Below are positions 11,535 to 49,387 of a stretch of DNA of 64,000 nucleotides, in pieces (positions within the stretch are counted from its first letter, which is position 1; each line of letters begins with the position of its first letter). The stretch comes from Ovis canadensis. Taxonomy: Eukaryota > Chordata > Mammalia > Artiodactyla > Bovidae. The stretch spans positions 115,106,501-115,170,500 of the forward strand of contig NC_091245.1 of the NCBI RefSeq assembly GCF_042477335.2, in the 5' to 3' direction. The translations under genes and the position numbers were made by a program. The notes beneath the pieces were generated by a model that saw nothing but the letters and a program-made list of their open reading frames with translations, was not told the origin of the DNA and searched no databases.

Positions 11535-11853
11535 GGGCTATTTGGTGATTCAGTGGTTAAGGATCCACCTTCCAATGCAGGGGATGTGGGTTTGATACCT
11601 GGTTGGGGAACTCAGATCTTACGTGCTGCGGGACAACTAGAGAGAAACCTGCATGCCTCAAGTAGTGAGCCCTCAAACTCTAGAGCCTCTGTTCTAAGAA
11701 GCCTGCATGAACCAATGAAGACGCCTCGCACCACAACGAAGACCCAGCAAAGCCAAAATTTTTCAAAAAGATGCCGTGTGCTGCAATGAAAGATTCTGCA
11801 TGCCCAACCAGGACCGAGGGCAGCCAAACAAATAAATAAATAAAAATAAATAA
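11535..11853 (+). mobile_element. CHR-type tRNA-derived SINE
   Basis: Starts GGGCTATTTGGTGATTCAGTGG and ends in an AAATAAATAAATAAAAATAAA tail. Between them is GTTTGATACCTGGTTGGGGAAC and a body of the CHR-2 kind (GAAGACCCAGCAAAGCC). Confidence 0.85.
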
Positions 11854-11862
11854 CTTTTTTAA

Positions 11863-12932
11863 AAGAAAAATATCTTTAAATAAGACTCTATAGTAGTGTC
11901 TGGAGTATTATAGGCATTCTATTAATTTTAGATGAATGAATGAATAAAGAGGAAAATCATTAGTAAAGAGTTCATTTATTTTTTTAAAAAAAAGGTAGAA
12001 TTAGTCCCAACACAAGTGTTTCAAATGAACTGTTATAAACATTAATGGGAGCAATGTTGTTCTTAGTTATGAAAAGTTTAAGAGAAATGTTCTTTGTAGT
12101 ATCAGGGACCAAACAATGGAAGGTTTTCCAAATGATGAGAAGTATATCAAGGTTTCCGGGACCTGACAGCATGCACACTCATATAAAAACAATTACAATT
12201 TATTTAGTGTTTACTCTGTTCTACATTCTGTTTTTGTATTGACTTATTTCTCACAACAACCTTAAGGTGCATTTTTATTATTTTCTATATTTTATAGATA
12301 AGAAAACTGATGAGCAAGAGTTAATCAACTTGCCAAAGATTCCAAGCAATAAAGAAGTTGGAATTCTGTCTGTAGATGTCATGTTGGTAACCACTATACT
12401 ATAAATCTTTCAAACAAATGGATGACATTCTGGGATGATGAAAGATAGAATATTCAACCTCCTGAATGTATTACTACCAGGAGTACTTACCTGGTGTAAA
12501 TTTTTCTGTTACTTAATGCAGTGGATAATTTTGAAATTGATAAAGAAAATTAAAAGGCATTTTCACTCAAGAAAGCAGAAGGCACCTAAGTAGCTGAATT
12601 TCTGTCAGGTGTTTTGTTAAATCTAGATGTTTTGATATTTCAACATATTGAACTTCTTGCAAAAGCTGTGCTACAGGTAAACACAGCTTTTATATGTCAA
12701 GCATATAATCTGCAGGGCACATCCACACAAAGATACATGGTACACACCCAGTTATAAACAGTTACACTGCCTTGGAGGGCCTTGGAGGTCAGCCAGCCCA
12801 AAGACCATTTTCCTGTCATATATGGAGGCCCAGGGAGGTTAAGACCACAGTCACACAAAGCTGATGTGCGGGCTCAGTCTCAATGGCGCTCTTTTCATTT
12901 CCTCGGGCTAATACATTTGCTTGCATTTCCTA

Positions 12933-12934
<2 letters not shown>
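11863..12934. other. Intergenic stretch upstream of UAP1
   Basis: Contains a MIR (12190-12405). Elsewhere I recognise nothing. Confidence 0.6.
12190..12405 (-). repeat. MIR SINE, antisense
   Basis: TTTATAGATAAGAAAACTGATG followed by CAACTTGCCAAAGATTCC and a degraded head ending ACCACTATACT matches the reverse complement of MIR. Confidence 0.75.
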
Positions 12935-12967
<33 letters not shown>

Positions 12968-12984
12968 GCGTGTGTGTGTGTGTG
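12935..12984. repeat. (TG)n microsatellite
   Basis: About 25 TG units interrupted twice by TGCG. It lies roughly 150 bases before the CpG island. Confidence 0.97.
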
Positions 12985-13419
12985 CTTATTTATGCAAAAG
13001 TAAATGGGCCTGCTTCACGTGCTTGGGACGTAAACCACGATAAAACAGAAAAGACGGTCAGGGCCCTGCCTATCTGGCCAACTCAAGACGAAACAGCAGC
13101 CCCAGGTCAGAGGGCACGCCCTGGTGTTCCGCGCCAAGACGTTGGCCGACGCGCTTTCGCAATCCTCCGTGTGGGCGGTCGGAAATCCGCCACCCGATGA
13201 CACAGCTCCCCGACTAACTCTGCGGTCCATTTCGGGAAAGGGGGGGAACGCCCCGAGCCGCGGGGCCACTGGGCTGACTAGGAGCCACGGGAGGGACCCT
13301 CGAGGGACAACGCGGTGAAATCAGGGCGCTTAGAACCTGGTCGCTATACCATCGCGGGCCTCGGGCCTCGCCCCCTCCATCGGACGCAAAAGACACCCCT
13401 CCTGGCCTCAGGGCCCTGG

Positions 13420-13735
13420 GGGGCGGGGCCGCTTGCTGACAGGACCCCCCGAGCCGTCCCCATTGGGCCGGAGGATGAGTGACGCGAGGCCCCGCCCCGC
13501 CCCGCCTCTCCCGGCGCTCCTCCCCGCGTCCGCCGAGTCGCTAGCGCTCAGGGAGCTGACGTGTCGGGGAGGCTGGTGGCGGCTCCTCCCCGCGCGGCAG
13601 CCACTCGTTGCAGAGACGGAGGGGCGGGGTGGCCGGGGCCGGCGCTCCCCCTGGCCCCAGCTCCCGGCCCGCCCCGCCGCCCCGGCCCCCCGGATGAAGG
13701 TATATATCAGGAGCTGGTGCTGGTCGCAGATGAGT
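13420..13735 (+). promoter_or_regulatory. UAP1: UAP1 core and proximal promoter
   Basis: Visible elements are a GC box (GGGGCGGGGC, 13420-13429), an inverted CCAAT box (ATTGG, 13462-13466), a run of CCCCGCC GC boxes (about 13491-13505), TGACGTGT (13557-13564), which resembles a CRE or an unfolded-protein-response element, and TATATATC at 13701-13708. A TATA box there would place initiation at about 13726-13738. These are motif matches only; the start site is inferred from the TATA position. Confidence 0.65.
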
Positions 13736-13787
13736 GGCCGCGCCGAAGGAGTCGGAGCCGGGAGGAGCTGCGGTCGCGCCGAGAAAG
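13731..13787 (+). other. UAP1: UAP1 exon 1 (5' UTR, start approximate)
   Basis: The exon end is set by a good donor, GAGAAAG|gtgagg, at 13787/13788. The start is inferred from the TATA-like box about 25-30 bases upstream and could lie several bases either side. No UAP1 coding sequence lies here. An ATG at 13730-13732 sits at the very edge of the inferred start and would open an upstream reading frame if included. Confidence 0.6.
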
Positions 13788-14812
13788 GTGAGGGGCGCCC
13801 AACGCAGTCGCTGTCTCCTCCCGCCATCCTGGAGTAGACGGCGGGATTCGGGAGCTGGGGCGGTGGGGGGCCGGTGCCGCCACGCACACGCTTCCGAGGC
13901 CTCGCGCGCGACGTGGACACGCGGTGCACGTACGTGCACAGAGCCGGCGTCTGGGCACACGCGGAAGAGCCCGCCTCACACCCACACCGCCTCCTGTGCC
14001 CTGCGGCGCCTCTCAGCCTCGGCTACCTGGCCGGGAGCGCTGGCGTGAGGGGGCCCCAGAAGGGCAGGGTCTGCTTGTCGTGCGCTTGGGAGTGGAGCCT
14101 CACCTGGACCTGGACGGGGGCCTTGAGGTTCTCAGGCAGGGGACTTAGGCCAAGCTTGGGGTGGGATCCTACAGTGGGGAGAAGTCGTTGCAACTGTCCC
14201 ATGGGAGCGAGTTGGGGTGTCTTGAATATATGAGAGAAAGACTCTGGAAGCGTTGACAGTACAGTAAGGATTCGAGTTACCTGTGGAGGACTTGAGTGAG
14301 AGTGGAACAAAACCTTGCTTGCCGCTTTTGTTTTAATACTGGTAATGGGAGAGGGTTGAAATGTCTGGCTTTCCCCTGGCTTGGCCAAGCAGAAAGATGA
14401 GATTGGAGGGTTTAGAGCACACATGTGCTGAACATATGGTTTCCTGAAGATTTTATTAAGTTTGGCCCGACCCTATGTTATATTTATTTGTACGTGGCTT
14501 ATGATATCTGAAACCAGGTAATAGTGATTATGATACTATATGTATGTTATTACGTAGTGCCTTTAGTTTAAGGTCTTTGTGGTGAAATTAGGAAAATGAA
14601 GGCAGTTTCTATTCCTTCACTGTTGCTGAGCTGGCTCCCTTAGCTAAGGCTAAAAAAGATTTAATATACTATGCTGTGAAGTATTTATAGGATTCGATGG
14701 TTATGGCCCCTGTGTTTTTCTAAAGGTTTGAGAGGTTTACTTACCAATTTGGGAGGCATAAGGAAAGCAGAAAAGGAGCGTGAAGTACTAGATATCTTTT
14801 ATTCCTGTCTGC

Positions 14813-14995
14813 ATGTGTTCAGTCTGTCAGACTCTTTGGGACCCCAGGGACTGTAGCCCACCAGGCTCTTCTGTCCATGGAATTTTCCAGGCAAAAATAC
14901 TGGAGTGGGTTGCCATTTCCTACTCCAGGGATTCTTCCCAACCCAGGGATTGAACCTGTGCCTCCTTTTTCACCCCTGAGCCACCTGGGAAGGCC
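14813..14995 (-). mobile_element. Bov-tA SINE, antisense
   Basis: Reads from the BovB-like tail (CAGTCTGTCAGACTCTTTGG) to the tRNA head (GAGCCACCTGGGAAGGCC), the reverse complement of Bov-tA. Confidence 0.88.
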
Positions 14996-15040
14996 AGATA
15001 TCTTTTATGCTAGGGTTTAAATTCCAATAAAGGTATATTT

Positions 15041-15262
15041 ACTTCCCTTATAACTCAGTTGGTAAATCATCTGCCTGCACTGCAGGAGACCCAGGTTCGA
15101 TTCCTGGGTCGGGAAGATCCCCTGGAGAAGGAAGTGGCAACCTACTCCACTATGCTTGCCTGGAGAATCCCATGGACAGAGGAGCCTGGCGGGCTACAGT
15201 CCATGGGGTTGCAAGAATCTGACACAACTTGGTGACTAAACCCCCACCAAACCACCACCACC
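15041..15262 (+). mobile_element. Bov-tA SINE
   Basis: Starts ACTTCCCTTATAACTCAGTTGG and ends with a CACCAAACCACCACCACC tail. It is flanked by a perfect 12-bp duplication AAAGGTATATTT (15029-15040 and 15263-15274). Confidence 0.92.
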
Positions 15263-15680
15263 AAAGGTATATTTGATAATGGTGGACTACTACAAATATG
15301 TCATTGTTGTTGATGCAGGTGCATTGGGGTGGGCATATCAGAAATTTTGTCATAATTTATAGATCTCCAACTTTTTCAGACTTTGGCTGTCAAAATAAAA
15401 ATCCTAACCTAGTCTCTTATTCACTACTGTTACCATTACACACACGCACACACCTCTTATCAGAATCAATGGAGGAAGTGCTGTTCTTTTTGTGGGATAG
15501 AGGTAGTTATATCTGGTTCATCCTGTGAAGTTCCTCTCCCGCTGTCCTGCACATTTCCTTCCTTTTCCATGATGGCATATGAAATCAGTTTTGCACAGTG
15601 AGTCAGGTATAAGAACATCAAATGTGTCTATATTTCTGAATAAAGAAAGTCCAAATTCTTTTTCTTGATGTCTCTCTGTT

Positions 15681-15795
15681 ACACACACACACACACACAC
15701 ACACACGCATAGACATCTACATGAAGATAACAGAGTCACACACACACACACACACACACACGCACGCATAGACATCTACACGAAGATAACAGAGT
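15681..15795. repeat. Duplicated CA-repeat block (56- and 59-bp units)
   Basis: Two consecutive units each consist of a CA run followed by CGCATAGACATCTACA.GAAGATAACAGAGT (15681-15736 and 15737-15795). They differ in CA length, an extra CGCA and one T/C. Confidence 0.93.
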
Positions 15796-15809
15796 CCTTT
15801 TTTCTCCTG

Positions 15810-16025
15810 AGAGGCAATACAGCATGATGGTTAAGAGCATGCAGTTAGGAGTCAGGCTGTCCGGATTTGAATCCTAACTCTATCACCCTCCTGGTTTTGG
15901 ACTGTCGGCAAGTTATCTCTGTGGCTCAGTTTCTTCCTCTGTAAAGTAACCGCAATAACAGGACCTAAGGGTTGTTTTGAGGATTAAGTAACAGCTGTCT
16001 ATAAAGCAGTTAGAACTGTGTTTCT
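15810..16025 (+). repeat. MIR SINE
   Basis: ATACAGCATGATGGTTAAGAGC, GGATTTGAATCCTAACTCT, CTCAGTTTCTTCCTCTGTAAAG and GTTGTTTTGAGGATTAAGTAA follow the MIR consensus in order. Confidence 0.88.
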
Positions 16026-16686
16026 GTATATCTTAGTGTTTGTTGTTATTGCCCCTTCAGGGGACACCCAGATGTAGGTTTTCTTAACCTGAGTTCGTAA
16101 ATGGTGTTTGATGCTTAATAGTCTTCATCAGGTAGCGAGGATTATTAATCCCACTTTACCAGCAAAAGGAAACAGGGAAAATAAGCAATTTAACTGAGCT
16201 GCAGAATTTTGCTCTGAACTACCTTTTACTATTCTTAGAGAAGAGGTTGGGTTTTTCTTTGATAACTACTTTTCCTCCGTCTTTTATATCTCAGTTATGA
16301 TTCTTTACAGTATGTCTCAAATTATCCTTCTCACTTTTATTTCCTCTGCAACTAATCTGGTTCCTCTTTGGTTTTTCATACCTGCAGATGTGTTTTAACT
16401 CGTTTTCCTGCTTCTAGTTGTCTCTCCGTACAGTCTCTTTTGTGCGATGCTCTTTTCTCTCATGTCTCTAAAGCATGGTGGCCCAGCCCTGTTAATAAGC
16501 CGTGTTGGCTTCCTGTTACATACTTGGTTAGATCTAAATTCCTTTGCTTAGTTTTCAGGGCTCGCTGTTCACACATTAGCCCTACCTTAAATCATTTCCC
16601 ATCATTCTACATAAAACTTTAACTTTCTTGCCGCTCTCTGTCCTGTTCATGTGTACTTCTCGTGGACAACAGGCTCTGCTTATTTC

Positions 16687-16898
16687 TGTTGTTGTTTTTA
16701 GTCACTAAGTCTTGTCCAACTTTTTTGGACCCTGGGTACTGTAAGCCCGCCAGGCTTTTCTATCCATGGGATTTCCTACGTAGAATACTGGAGTGGGTTG
16801 CCATTTCCTTCTCTAGGGAATCTTCCCGGCCTAGGTTTTGAACCCATGTCTCCTGCTTGGCAGATGGATTTTTACCACTGAGCCACTTGAGAAGCCCA
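16687..16898 (-). mobile_element. Bov-tA SINE, antisense
   Basis: Runs from a GTTGTTTTTAGTCACTAAGTC tail to CTGAGCCACTTGAGAAGCC head. The 8-bp duplication CTTATTTC lies at 16679-16686 and 16899-16906. Confidence 0.88.
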
Positions 16899-17349
16899 CT
16901 TATTTCCTTAACTTATCTATATAATGTGCTCAACCCTTGAGGCACAGCTAGATCATGCTTCCTTTGTGAACCCTTTCTGGACAATGCCTGTCTTTTGCAT
17001 TTTCTGTATTAGGTAAGTAGACTAAATATTTCCTCAGTCTCTTTTTATTGTATGCAACTTAACATTTTGCTGGATTATCATGGAATACGCTTAAAAAGCA
17101 TTGTCTTATCCCTGGATTGTTTTGTGTAGATTGCTTATCCTTTAGGGTTTAATTCTTAGTAAAGATGGTGGACTTATTTTATTCCTTCTTTGCAGGAGTT
17201 GCCTTTGAGATAAAACCATATTTTTTATGACTGTAGGTGTTTCTGTCTCCTTGATATTGTTGTATTCTGAATTCTCTATTTCTATTCTTAGAGATAAAAG
17301 GAGAAAGGTTGAAAATATTAAGCAGTTAGTTATTCTTTCAGTAGTAGTT

Positions 17350-17490
17350 TAGTGGAGTGTAAAGAGGCAGCTAGAGCCTGGGAATCAGACTGCCTATATT
17401 CATACCCCAGCTGCATGAGTCAGCTGGGTTGCTTTGCTTCTCTGTGCCTTGGTCTTCTCACCTGTAAAGTAATGATAATAGTAGTATTTC
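17350..17490 (+). repeat. MIR SINE fragment
   Basis: GAGCCTGGGAATCAGACTGCC and CTTGGTCTTCTCACCTGTAAAG followed by AATGATAATAGTAG match the central MIR consensus. Confidence 0.75.
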
Positions 17491-17497
17491 TGTCATG

Positions 17498-17625
17498 TGT
17501 GTGTGCTCAGTTGCTCAGTCACGTCCGACTCTTTTGCTACCCCATGGACTGTTGCCTGCCACACTCCTCTGTCCATGCTGTTTTCCAGGCAAGAATACTG
17601 GAGTGGGTTGCCGTTTCCTATTCCA
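17498..17625 (-). mobile_element. Bov-A SINE monomer, antisense
   Basis: TGCTCAGTTGCTCAGTCACGTCC to GGAGTGGGTTGCCGTTTCC is an antisense Bov-A monomer lacking the tRNA head. Confidence 0.85.
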
Positions 17626-17649
17626 GTAAACAGGGTAAAACACTTCATT

Positions 17650-17779
17650 GCTGCTGCTGCTAAGTCGCTTCAGTCGTGTCCAACTCTGTGCGACCCCAGA
17701 GACGGCAGCCCACCAGGCTCCTCTGTCCATGGGATTTGCCAGGCAAGAGTACTGGAGTGGGTTGCCATTGCCTTCTCTG
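17650..17779 (-). mobile_element. Bov-A SINE monomer, antisense
   Basis: Begins with a CTG run, then AAGTCGCTTCAGTCGTGTCC to GTTGCCATTGCCTTCTCTG. It is flanked by a perfect 12-bp duplication AAACACTTCATT (17638-17649 and 17780-17791), so it is an independent insertion 25 bases from its neighbour. Confidence 0.92.
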
Positions 17780-17936
17780 AAACACTTCATTAGGTTTGCA
17801 TAAAATTTAAGTTATGTCTTTCTTTGGTTTATGTCTTGTTTTCTACCCCAGTAAATGTTTATGTTCAGTTTTCAAGTTGGCCAAGGCCCTAGGATAGCCA
17901 AGAATAAATTGCTATATAGCAGGCAAAGATAAAGGG

Positions 17937-18155
17937 CCATGTGTGCTGTGCTTAGTTGCTCAGTCATGTCTGACTTTTTGCAACCCCATGGACTGAAGCC
18001 CACCAGGCTCCTTTGTCCATGGGATTTTCCAGGCAAGAATCCTGGAGTGGGTTGCCATTTTCTTCTGCAGGGGATCTTCCTGACACAGGGATCGAACCTG
18101 TGTCTCTTGCATCTTCTGCATCACCAGGTGGATCCTTTAATACTGCACCACCTAG
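17937..18155 (-). mobile_element. Bov-tA SINE, antisense
   Basis: Runs from TTAGTTGCTCAGTCATGTC through GGGATCGAACCTGTGTCTC to a degraded CACCACCTAGGA head. Confidence 0.85.
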
Positions 18156-18338
18156 GAATAGAGTTGTTGAAAATAAAATGAGACCATGTAAGCAAAGTAC
18201 CTGGTGCAGTACTGGTATATAAGAATAATTAACATTGTCTTACAAGTTTGGTCTGAGTATAATCATGATGGAAAAGCAATATTTCTTTAACATCAAGTGT
18301 TTAATTATTATTTATTTTAATTTTACTAAAAAAATATT

Positions 18339-18441
18339 TTTTGGCTGTGTTGTGCTGCTTGTGGGATCTTACTTCCCCAAGTAGGGATTGAACCTGAGCC
18401 CTAGCAGTGAAGCACTGAGTTGTAACCACCAGGGAACTCTG
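18339..18441 (-). mobile_element. CHR-type SINE fragment, antisense
   Basis: TTTTTTGGCTGTGTTGTGCTG, GGGATTGAACCTGAGCCC and AACCACCAGGGAACTC identify an antisense CHR-like SINE. It ends 100 bases before the exon 2 acceptor. Confidence 0.78.
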
Positions 18442-18598
18442 AAGGTGTTTTTCTTTTTAATGTACTCATTTTTAGCAGGAAAAATTTCTTTAGGTTTCAG
18501 TGTTGGACTTTGACCTGCTGTTGATTCCTTTTCTCTTTCAGGTGTACAGGTGCAGAGATTACACCTCCGTTATCACAAAACTTGGCTATTAGAGCATT

Positions 18599-45289
<26,691 letters not shown>

Positions 45290-45750
45290 ACCAGATACTG
45301 AATAAGTTCCACCACAATAAGAATAGCTTTTATTTTTGATAGACTGACTGTGAACCTACAGGATCTCTCCTGGAATACTCATGTTTGAATATACACAGGC
45401 TTTCATTTTGCTTGTTGAACTCTTGTAACTACTACATATTTCATAAGATCCAGATGACTGAACTTCAGAAAGCATTTTTATGATTCACAGCTGATTGAAG
45501 GTCTTATTTATATTTTTCAATTGTATTTTTTTTCCAAGCTAAGGAAAACATTGGCCATCTTGGAAATTTCTTACAACTTAAGTATAGTCAGGGTGTTCAA
45601 CATCACTTTACTTGGAGCTGGAAGCATTTGTTTTGAAGTTGTATATAGTAATAATATGTCATTGTACATGTCGAAAGGTTTCTATGGTACTAAAAGTTTG
45701 TTTTATTTTATCAAAAATTAAATTTTTTTAAGAAAATAATTGGACAGTAA

Positions 45751-45756
45751 AATAAA
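45751..45756 (+). terminator. UAP1: UAP1 polyadenylation signal AATAAA
   Basis: A canonical AATAAA lies 462 bases after the stop codon and is followed by a TTTTCTTCTTGTC-type U-rich stretch and TGT-containing sequence, a usual cleavage context. Cleavage would fall near 45770-45780. Confidence 0.85.
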
Positions 45757-45775
45757 CTTTTCTTCTTGTCTCAAG

Positions 45776-46302
45776 TGTCATTTGTACTGTGAAGAAATTA
45801 TTCCATTGGGGAAATATGAAACTTTGGAGAAACTTTGAGATAATACAAGAAAAACCAAATTAATACTTCTATGACTGCAGTCTTCCAGATTTTTATTGAG
45901 TATCTAACTTTGGACTTTATCTTCCTATCACTTTACAATAGCAGCCCTTAGCCAAAGATGGCTTTGCCCTTCTCCAGGACATATTTGGCAGTGTCTTGAG
46001 ACATTTTTTGTTATCATACTGAGAGGGTGAAATGGTAGTACTGGCATCTAATGAATAGAGATCAGGAATAATCCTACCCATCTTACAATGCACAGGACAA
46101 CCCCCTATAAAGAAGAATTAATCTGGCTCAAACTGTAAAGGTTGAAAAACCGTGTTTCATATCACTGCTTTATTCTCTTTTGTTCAAATATTTGGTGACA
46201 CTTGGAATTTCAAAAGATTGTAATTTTTGCATTTCCTCAGCAAGTTAATCACTAACATCCAGGTTTTTGGTTTGTTGGTTTGCTTTCAGCTAGAGGATTA
46301 AA
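45776..46302. other. Intergenic, downstream of UAP1
   Basis: Between the UAP1 poly(A) site and the next SINE I recognise nothing. Confidence 0.6.
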
Positions 46303-46498
46303 GGGCTTCTGTGGTGGCTTAGCATCTGCCTGCAATGAGGGAGACCTCGGTTCAATCCTTGGATTGGGAAGATCCCCTGGAGGAGGGCATGGCAACCCAC
46401 TCCAGTGTTCTTGCCAGGAGAATCCCCATGTGCAGAGGAGCCTGGTGGGCTCCATGGGGTTGCAAAGAGTCAGACATGACTGAGCTGTAGACTAGCAC
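46303..46498 (+). mobile_element. Bov-tA SINE
   Basis: GGGCTTCTGTGGTGGCTTAG to CAGACATGACTGAGCTGTAG, with a perfect 11-bp duplication AGAGGATTAAA at 46292-46302 and 46499-46509. Confidence 0.93.
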
Positions 46499-46806
46499 AG
46501 AGGATTAAAAAGAGAAAGGTGTTTCTCTAAATATAGGCCATAGGTCACTGGATATTAGTAAGGGTCCTCTGTGTCTAAAATGTAGTTTGCATAAAAATAT
46601 TGAGCTTTATAAATGCATTTTATATAGCCTTTGACTATTGACCAAAAGCATAAAAATTGATATCTAGATAAATGAAAAAAATTTTTAAATTATGTCTAGA
46701 GAAGAGATTAATAAATTTCATTTTCTGTTGATATCACAAGATAGACTGTCATGGCTGATCCTCTGTTCTCTAGAAGTATGAAGTTTAAGGATCCCTTTTT
46801 TCCTTT

Positions 46807-49387
46807 GGTTCAGCTCAGTTCAGTCACCAAGTCGTGTCTGACTCTTTGCAACCCCATGTACTGCAGAGCACCAGGCCTCCCTGTCCATCACCAACTCCTG
46901 GAGCTTGTTCAAACTCATGTCCAATAAGTTGGTGATGCCATCTAACTATCTCATCTTCTGTTGTCCCCTTCTCTTCCCACCTTCAACCTTTCCCAGCATC
47001 AGGGTCTTTTCAAATGAGTCAGTTCTTTGCATCAGGTAGCCAAAGTATTGGAGTTCTAGCTTCAGGCATCAGTCCTTCCAATGAATATTCAGGACTGATC
47101 TCCTTTAGGATGGACTGGTTGGATCTCCTTGCAGTCCAAGGGACTTTTCAAGAGTCTTCTCCAACACCATAGTTGAAAAGCATCAATTCTTCGGTGCTCA
47201 GCTTTCTTTATGGTCCAACTCTCACATCTATACATGACTACTGGAAAAACCATAGCTTTGACTAGATGGACCTTTGGTTGGCAAAGTAACGTCTCAGCTT
47301 TTTAATATGCTGCCGTAACTTTTCTACCAAGGGATAAGCGTCTTTTAATTTCATGGCTGCAGTTACCATCTGCAGTGATTTTGGAGCCCCCAAAATTAAA
47401 GTCTGTCACTGTTTCCATTGTTTCCCTATCTATTTGCCATGAAGTGATGGGACCAGATGCCATGCTCTTAGTTTTCTGAATGTTGAGTTTTAAGCCAACT
47501 TTTTCACTCTCCTCTTTCACTTTCATCAAGAGACTCTTTAGTTCTTGGCTTTCTGCCATAAGGGTGGTGTCATCTGTATATCTGAGGTAATTTATTGGTA
47601 TTTCTCCCAGCAATCTTGATTCCAGCTTGTGCATCATCCAGTCCAGCATTTCTTATGATGTACTCTGTATATAAGCTGAATAAGCAGGGTGACTATATAT
47701 GGCCTTGATGTACTCCTTTCTTGCTTTGGAACCAGTCTGTTGTTCCATTTCCAGTTCTAACTGTTGCTTCTTGACCTACATACAGATTTCTCAGGAGGTA
47801 GGTCAAGTGGTCTGGTATTCCTATCTTGAAGAATTTTCCAGTTTGTTGTGATCCATACAGTCAAAGGCTTTGGCATAGTCAATAAAGCAGAAGTTTTTCT
47901 GGAACTCTCTTGCTTTTTTAATGATTCAACAGATGTTGGCAATTTGATCTCTGGTTCCTCTGCCTTTTCTAAATCCAGCTTGAACATCTGGAAGTTCACC
48001 GTTCATGTAAGGTTGAAGCCTGGCTTGGAAAATTTTGAGCATTACTTTGCTAGCACTTGAGATGAGTGCAACTGTGCGGTAGTTTGAGCATCTTTGGCAT
48101 TGCCTTTCTTTGGGATTGAAATGAAAACTGACATTTTCCAGTCCTGTGGCCACTGCTGAGTTTTCCAAATATGCTGGCATATTGAGTGCAGCACTTTCAC
48201 AGCATCATTTTTCAGGATTTGAAATAGCTCAACTGGAATTCCATCACCTCTACAAGCTTTATTCATAGGGCTGCTTCCTAAGGCCCACTTGACTTCACAT
48301 TCCAGGATGTCTGGCTCTAGATTAGTGCTAACACCATCATGAGTATCTGGGTTGTGAAGATCTTTTTTGTATAGTTCTTCCATGTATTCTTGCCACCTCT
48401 TCTTAATATCTTCTGCTTCTGTTAGGTCCATACCATTTCTGTCCTTTATCAAGCCTATCTTTGCATGAAATGTTCCCTTGGTAGCTCTAATTTTCTTGAA
48501 GAGATCTCTAGTCTTTCCCATTCTGTCGTTTTCTTCTATTTCTTTGCATTGATCACTGAGGAAGGCTTTCTTATCTTTCCTTGCTATTCTTTGGAACTCT
48601 GCATTCTAATGAGTATGTCTTTCCTTTTCTCCTTTGCCTTTAACTTCTCTTTTCATAGCTGTTTGTAAGGTCTCCTCAGACAACCACTTTGACTTTTTGC
48701 GTTTCTTTTTCTTGGAGATGAATTTGATCACTGCCTCCTATACAGTGTCACACACCTCCGTCCATAGTTCTTCAGGCACTCTGTCTATCAGATCTAATCC
48801 CTTGAATCTATTTGTTAGTTCCACTGTATAGTTGTAAGGGATTTGATCTAGGTCATACCTGAAAGTTATGACCAACCTAGATAGCATATTGAAAAGCAGA
48901 GACATTACTTTGCTGATTAAGGTCTAGTCAAGGCTATAGTTTTTCCAGTGGCCATGTATGGATGCGAGAGTTGGACTGTGAAGAAAGCTGAGCGCCAAAG
49001 AATTGATGCTTTCGAACTGTGGTGTTGGAGAAGACTCTTGAGAGTCCCTTGGACTGCAAGGAGATCCAACCAGTCCATTCTGAAGGAGATCAGCCCTGGG
49101 ATTTCTTTGGAAGGAATGATGCTGAAGCTGAAACTCCAGTACTTTGGCCACCTCATGCGAAGAGTTGACTCATTGGAATAGACTCTGATGCTGGGAGGGA
49201 TTCGGGCAGGAGGAGAAGGGGACGACAGAGGATGAGATGGCTGGATGGCATCACTGATTCGACGGACGTGAGTCTGAATGAACTGCGGGAGATGGTGATG
49301 GACAGGGAGGCCTGGCGTGGTGCGATTCATGGGGTTGCAATGAGTGGACACGACTGAGCGACTGAACTGAACTGAATGGTCTAGTGG
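46807..49387 (-). mobile_element. BovB LINE, 5'-truncated, antisense (copy 3, host of a nested BovB)
   Basis: From the tail (TCAGCTCAGTTCAGTCACC) rightward the minus strand gives the C-terminal domain, reverse transcriptase (YTDD near 47570 in place of YADD) and the linker (MGKTRDLFKKIRATKGTFHA near 48460-48521) before truncation at 49387. A 10-bp duplication TTTTTCCTTT at 46797-46806 and 49388-49397 frames the composite. The frame is broken at several points, for example 47757-47999 versus 47926-48180. The sequence is interrupted at 48864-49371. Confidence 0.93.
48864..49371 (+). mobile_element. BovB 3' fragment nested in copy 3, opposite strand
   Basis: About 508 bases starting AAGTTATGACCAACCTAGAT and ending CGACTGAACTGA, encoding the BovB C-terminal segment [20 protein letters not shown] (48960-49020). 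The host BovB reads ...GGTCATACCTGAA, then the insert, then CTGAATGGTCTAGTGG, so the target was CTGAA (48859-48863 and 49372-49376). Confidence 0.9.

Larger units (their letters stand above)
13120..14050. promoter_or_regulatory. UAP1: CpG island over UAP1 promoter and first exon
   Basis: An abrupt switch from AT-rich to CpG-dense DNA begins near 13.12 kb and fades near 14.05 kb. It covers the TATA-like box, the first exon and the start of intron 1. This is the usual architecture of a mammalian housekeeping promoter. Long reading frames on both strands here come from the high GC content and are not called as genes. Confidence 0.9.
13788..18541 (+). other. UAP1: UAP1 intron 1
   Basis: GT-AG intron separating the non-coding exon from the start codon exon. 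Its first 260 bases are still CpG island. It then holds SINEs at 14813-14995, 15041-15262, 16687-16898, 17498-17625, 17650-17779 and 17937-18155, MIRs at 15810-16025 and 17350-17490, a duplicated CA-repeat block at 15681-15795, and an antisense CHR-type SINE at 18339-18441, about 100 bases before the acceptor. I recognise nothing between 14060 and 14800. Confidence 0.8.

Noticed and set aside
1-13119. Exons of the expected upstream neighbour (UHMK1 in human)
   Set aside because: No recognisable coding segment with splice sites was found.
13408-14233. Several overlapping frames on both strands of the CpG island
   Set aside because: Low-complexity Arg/Pro/Ala-rich translations expected from CpG-rich DNA; no start context, splice structure or family match.
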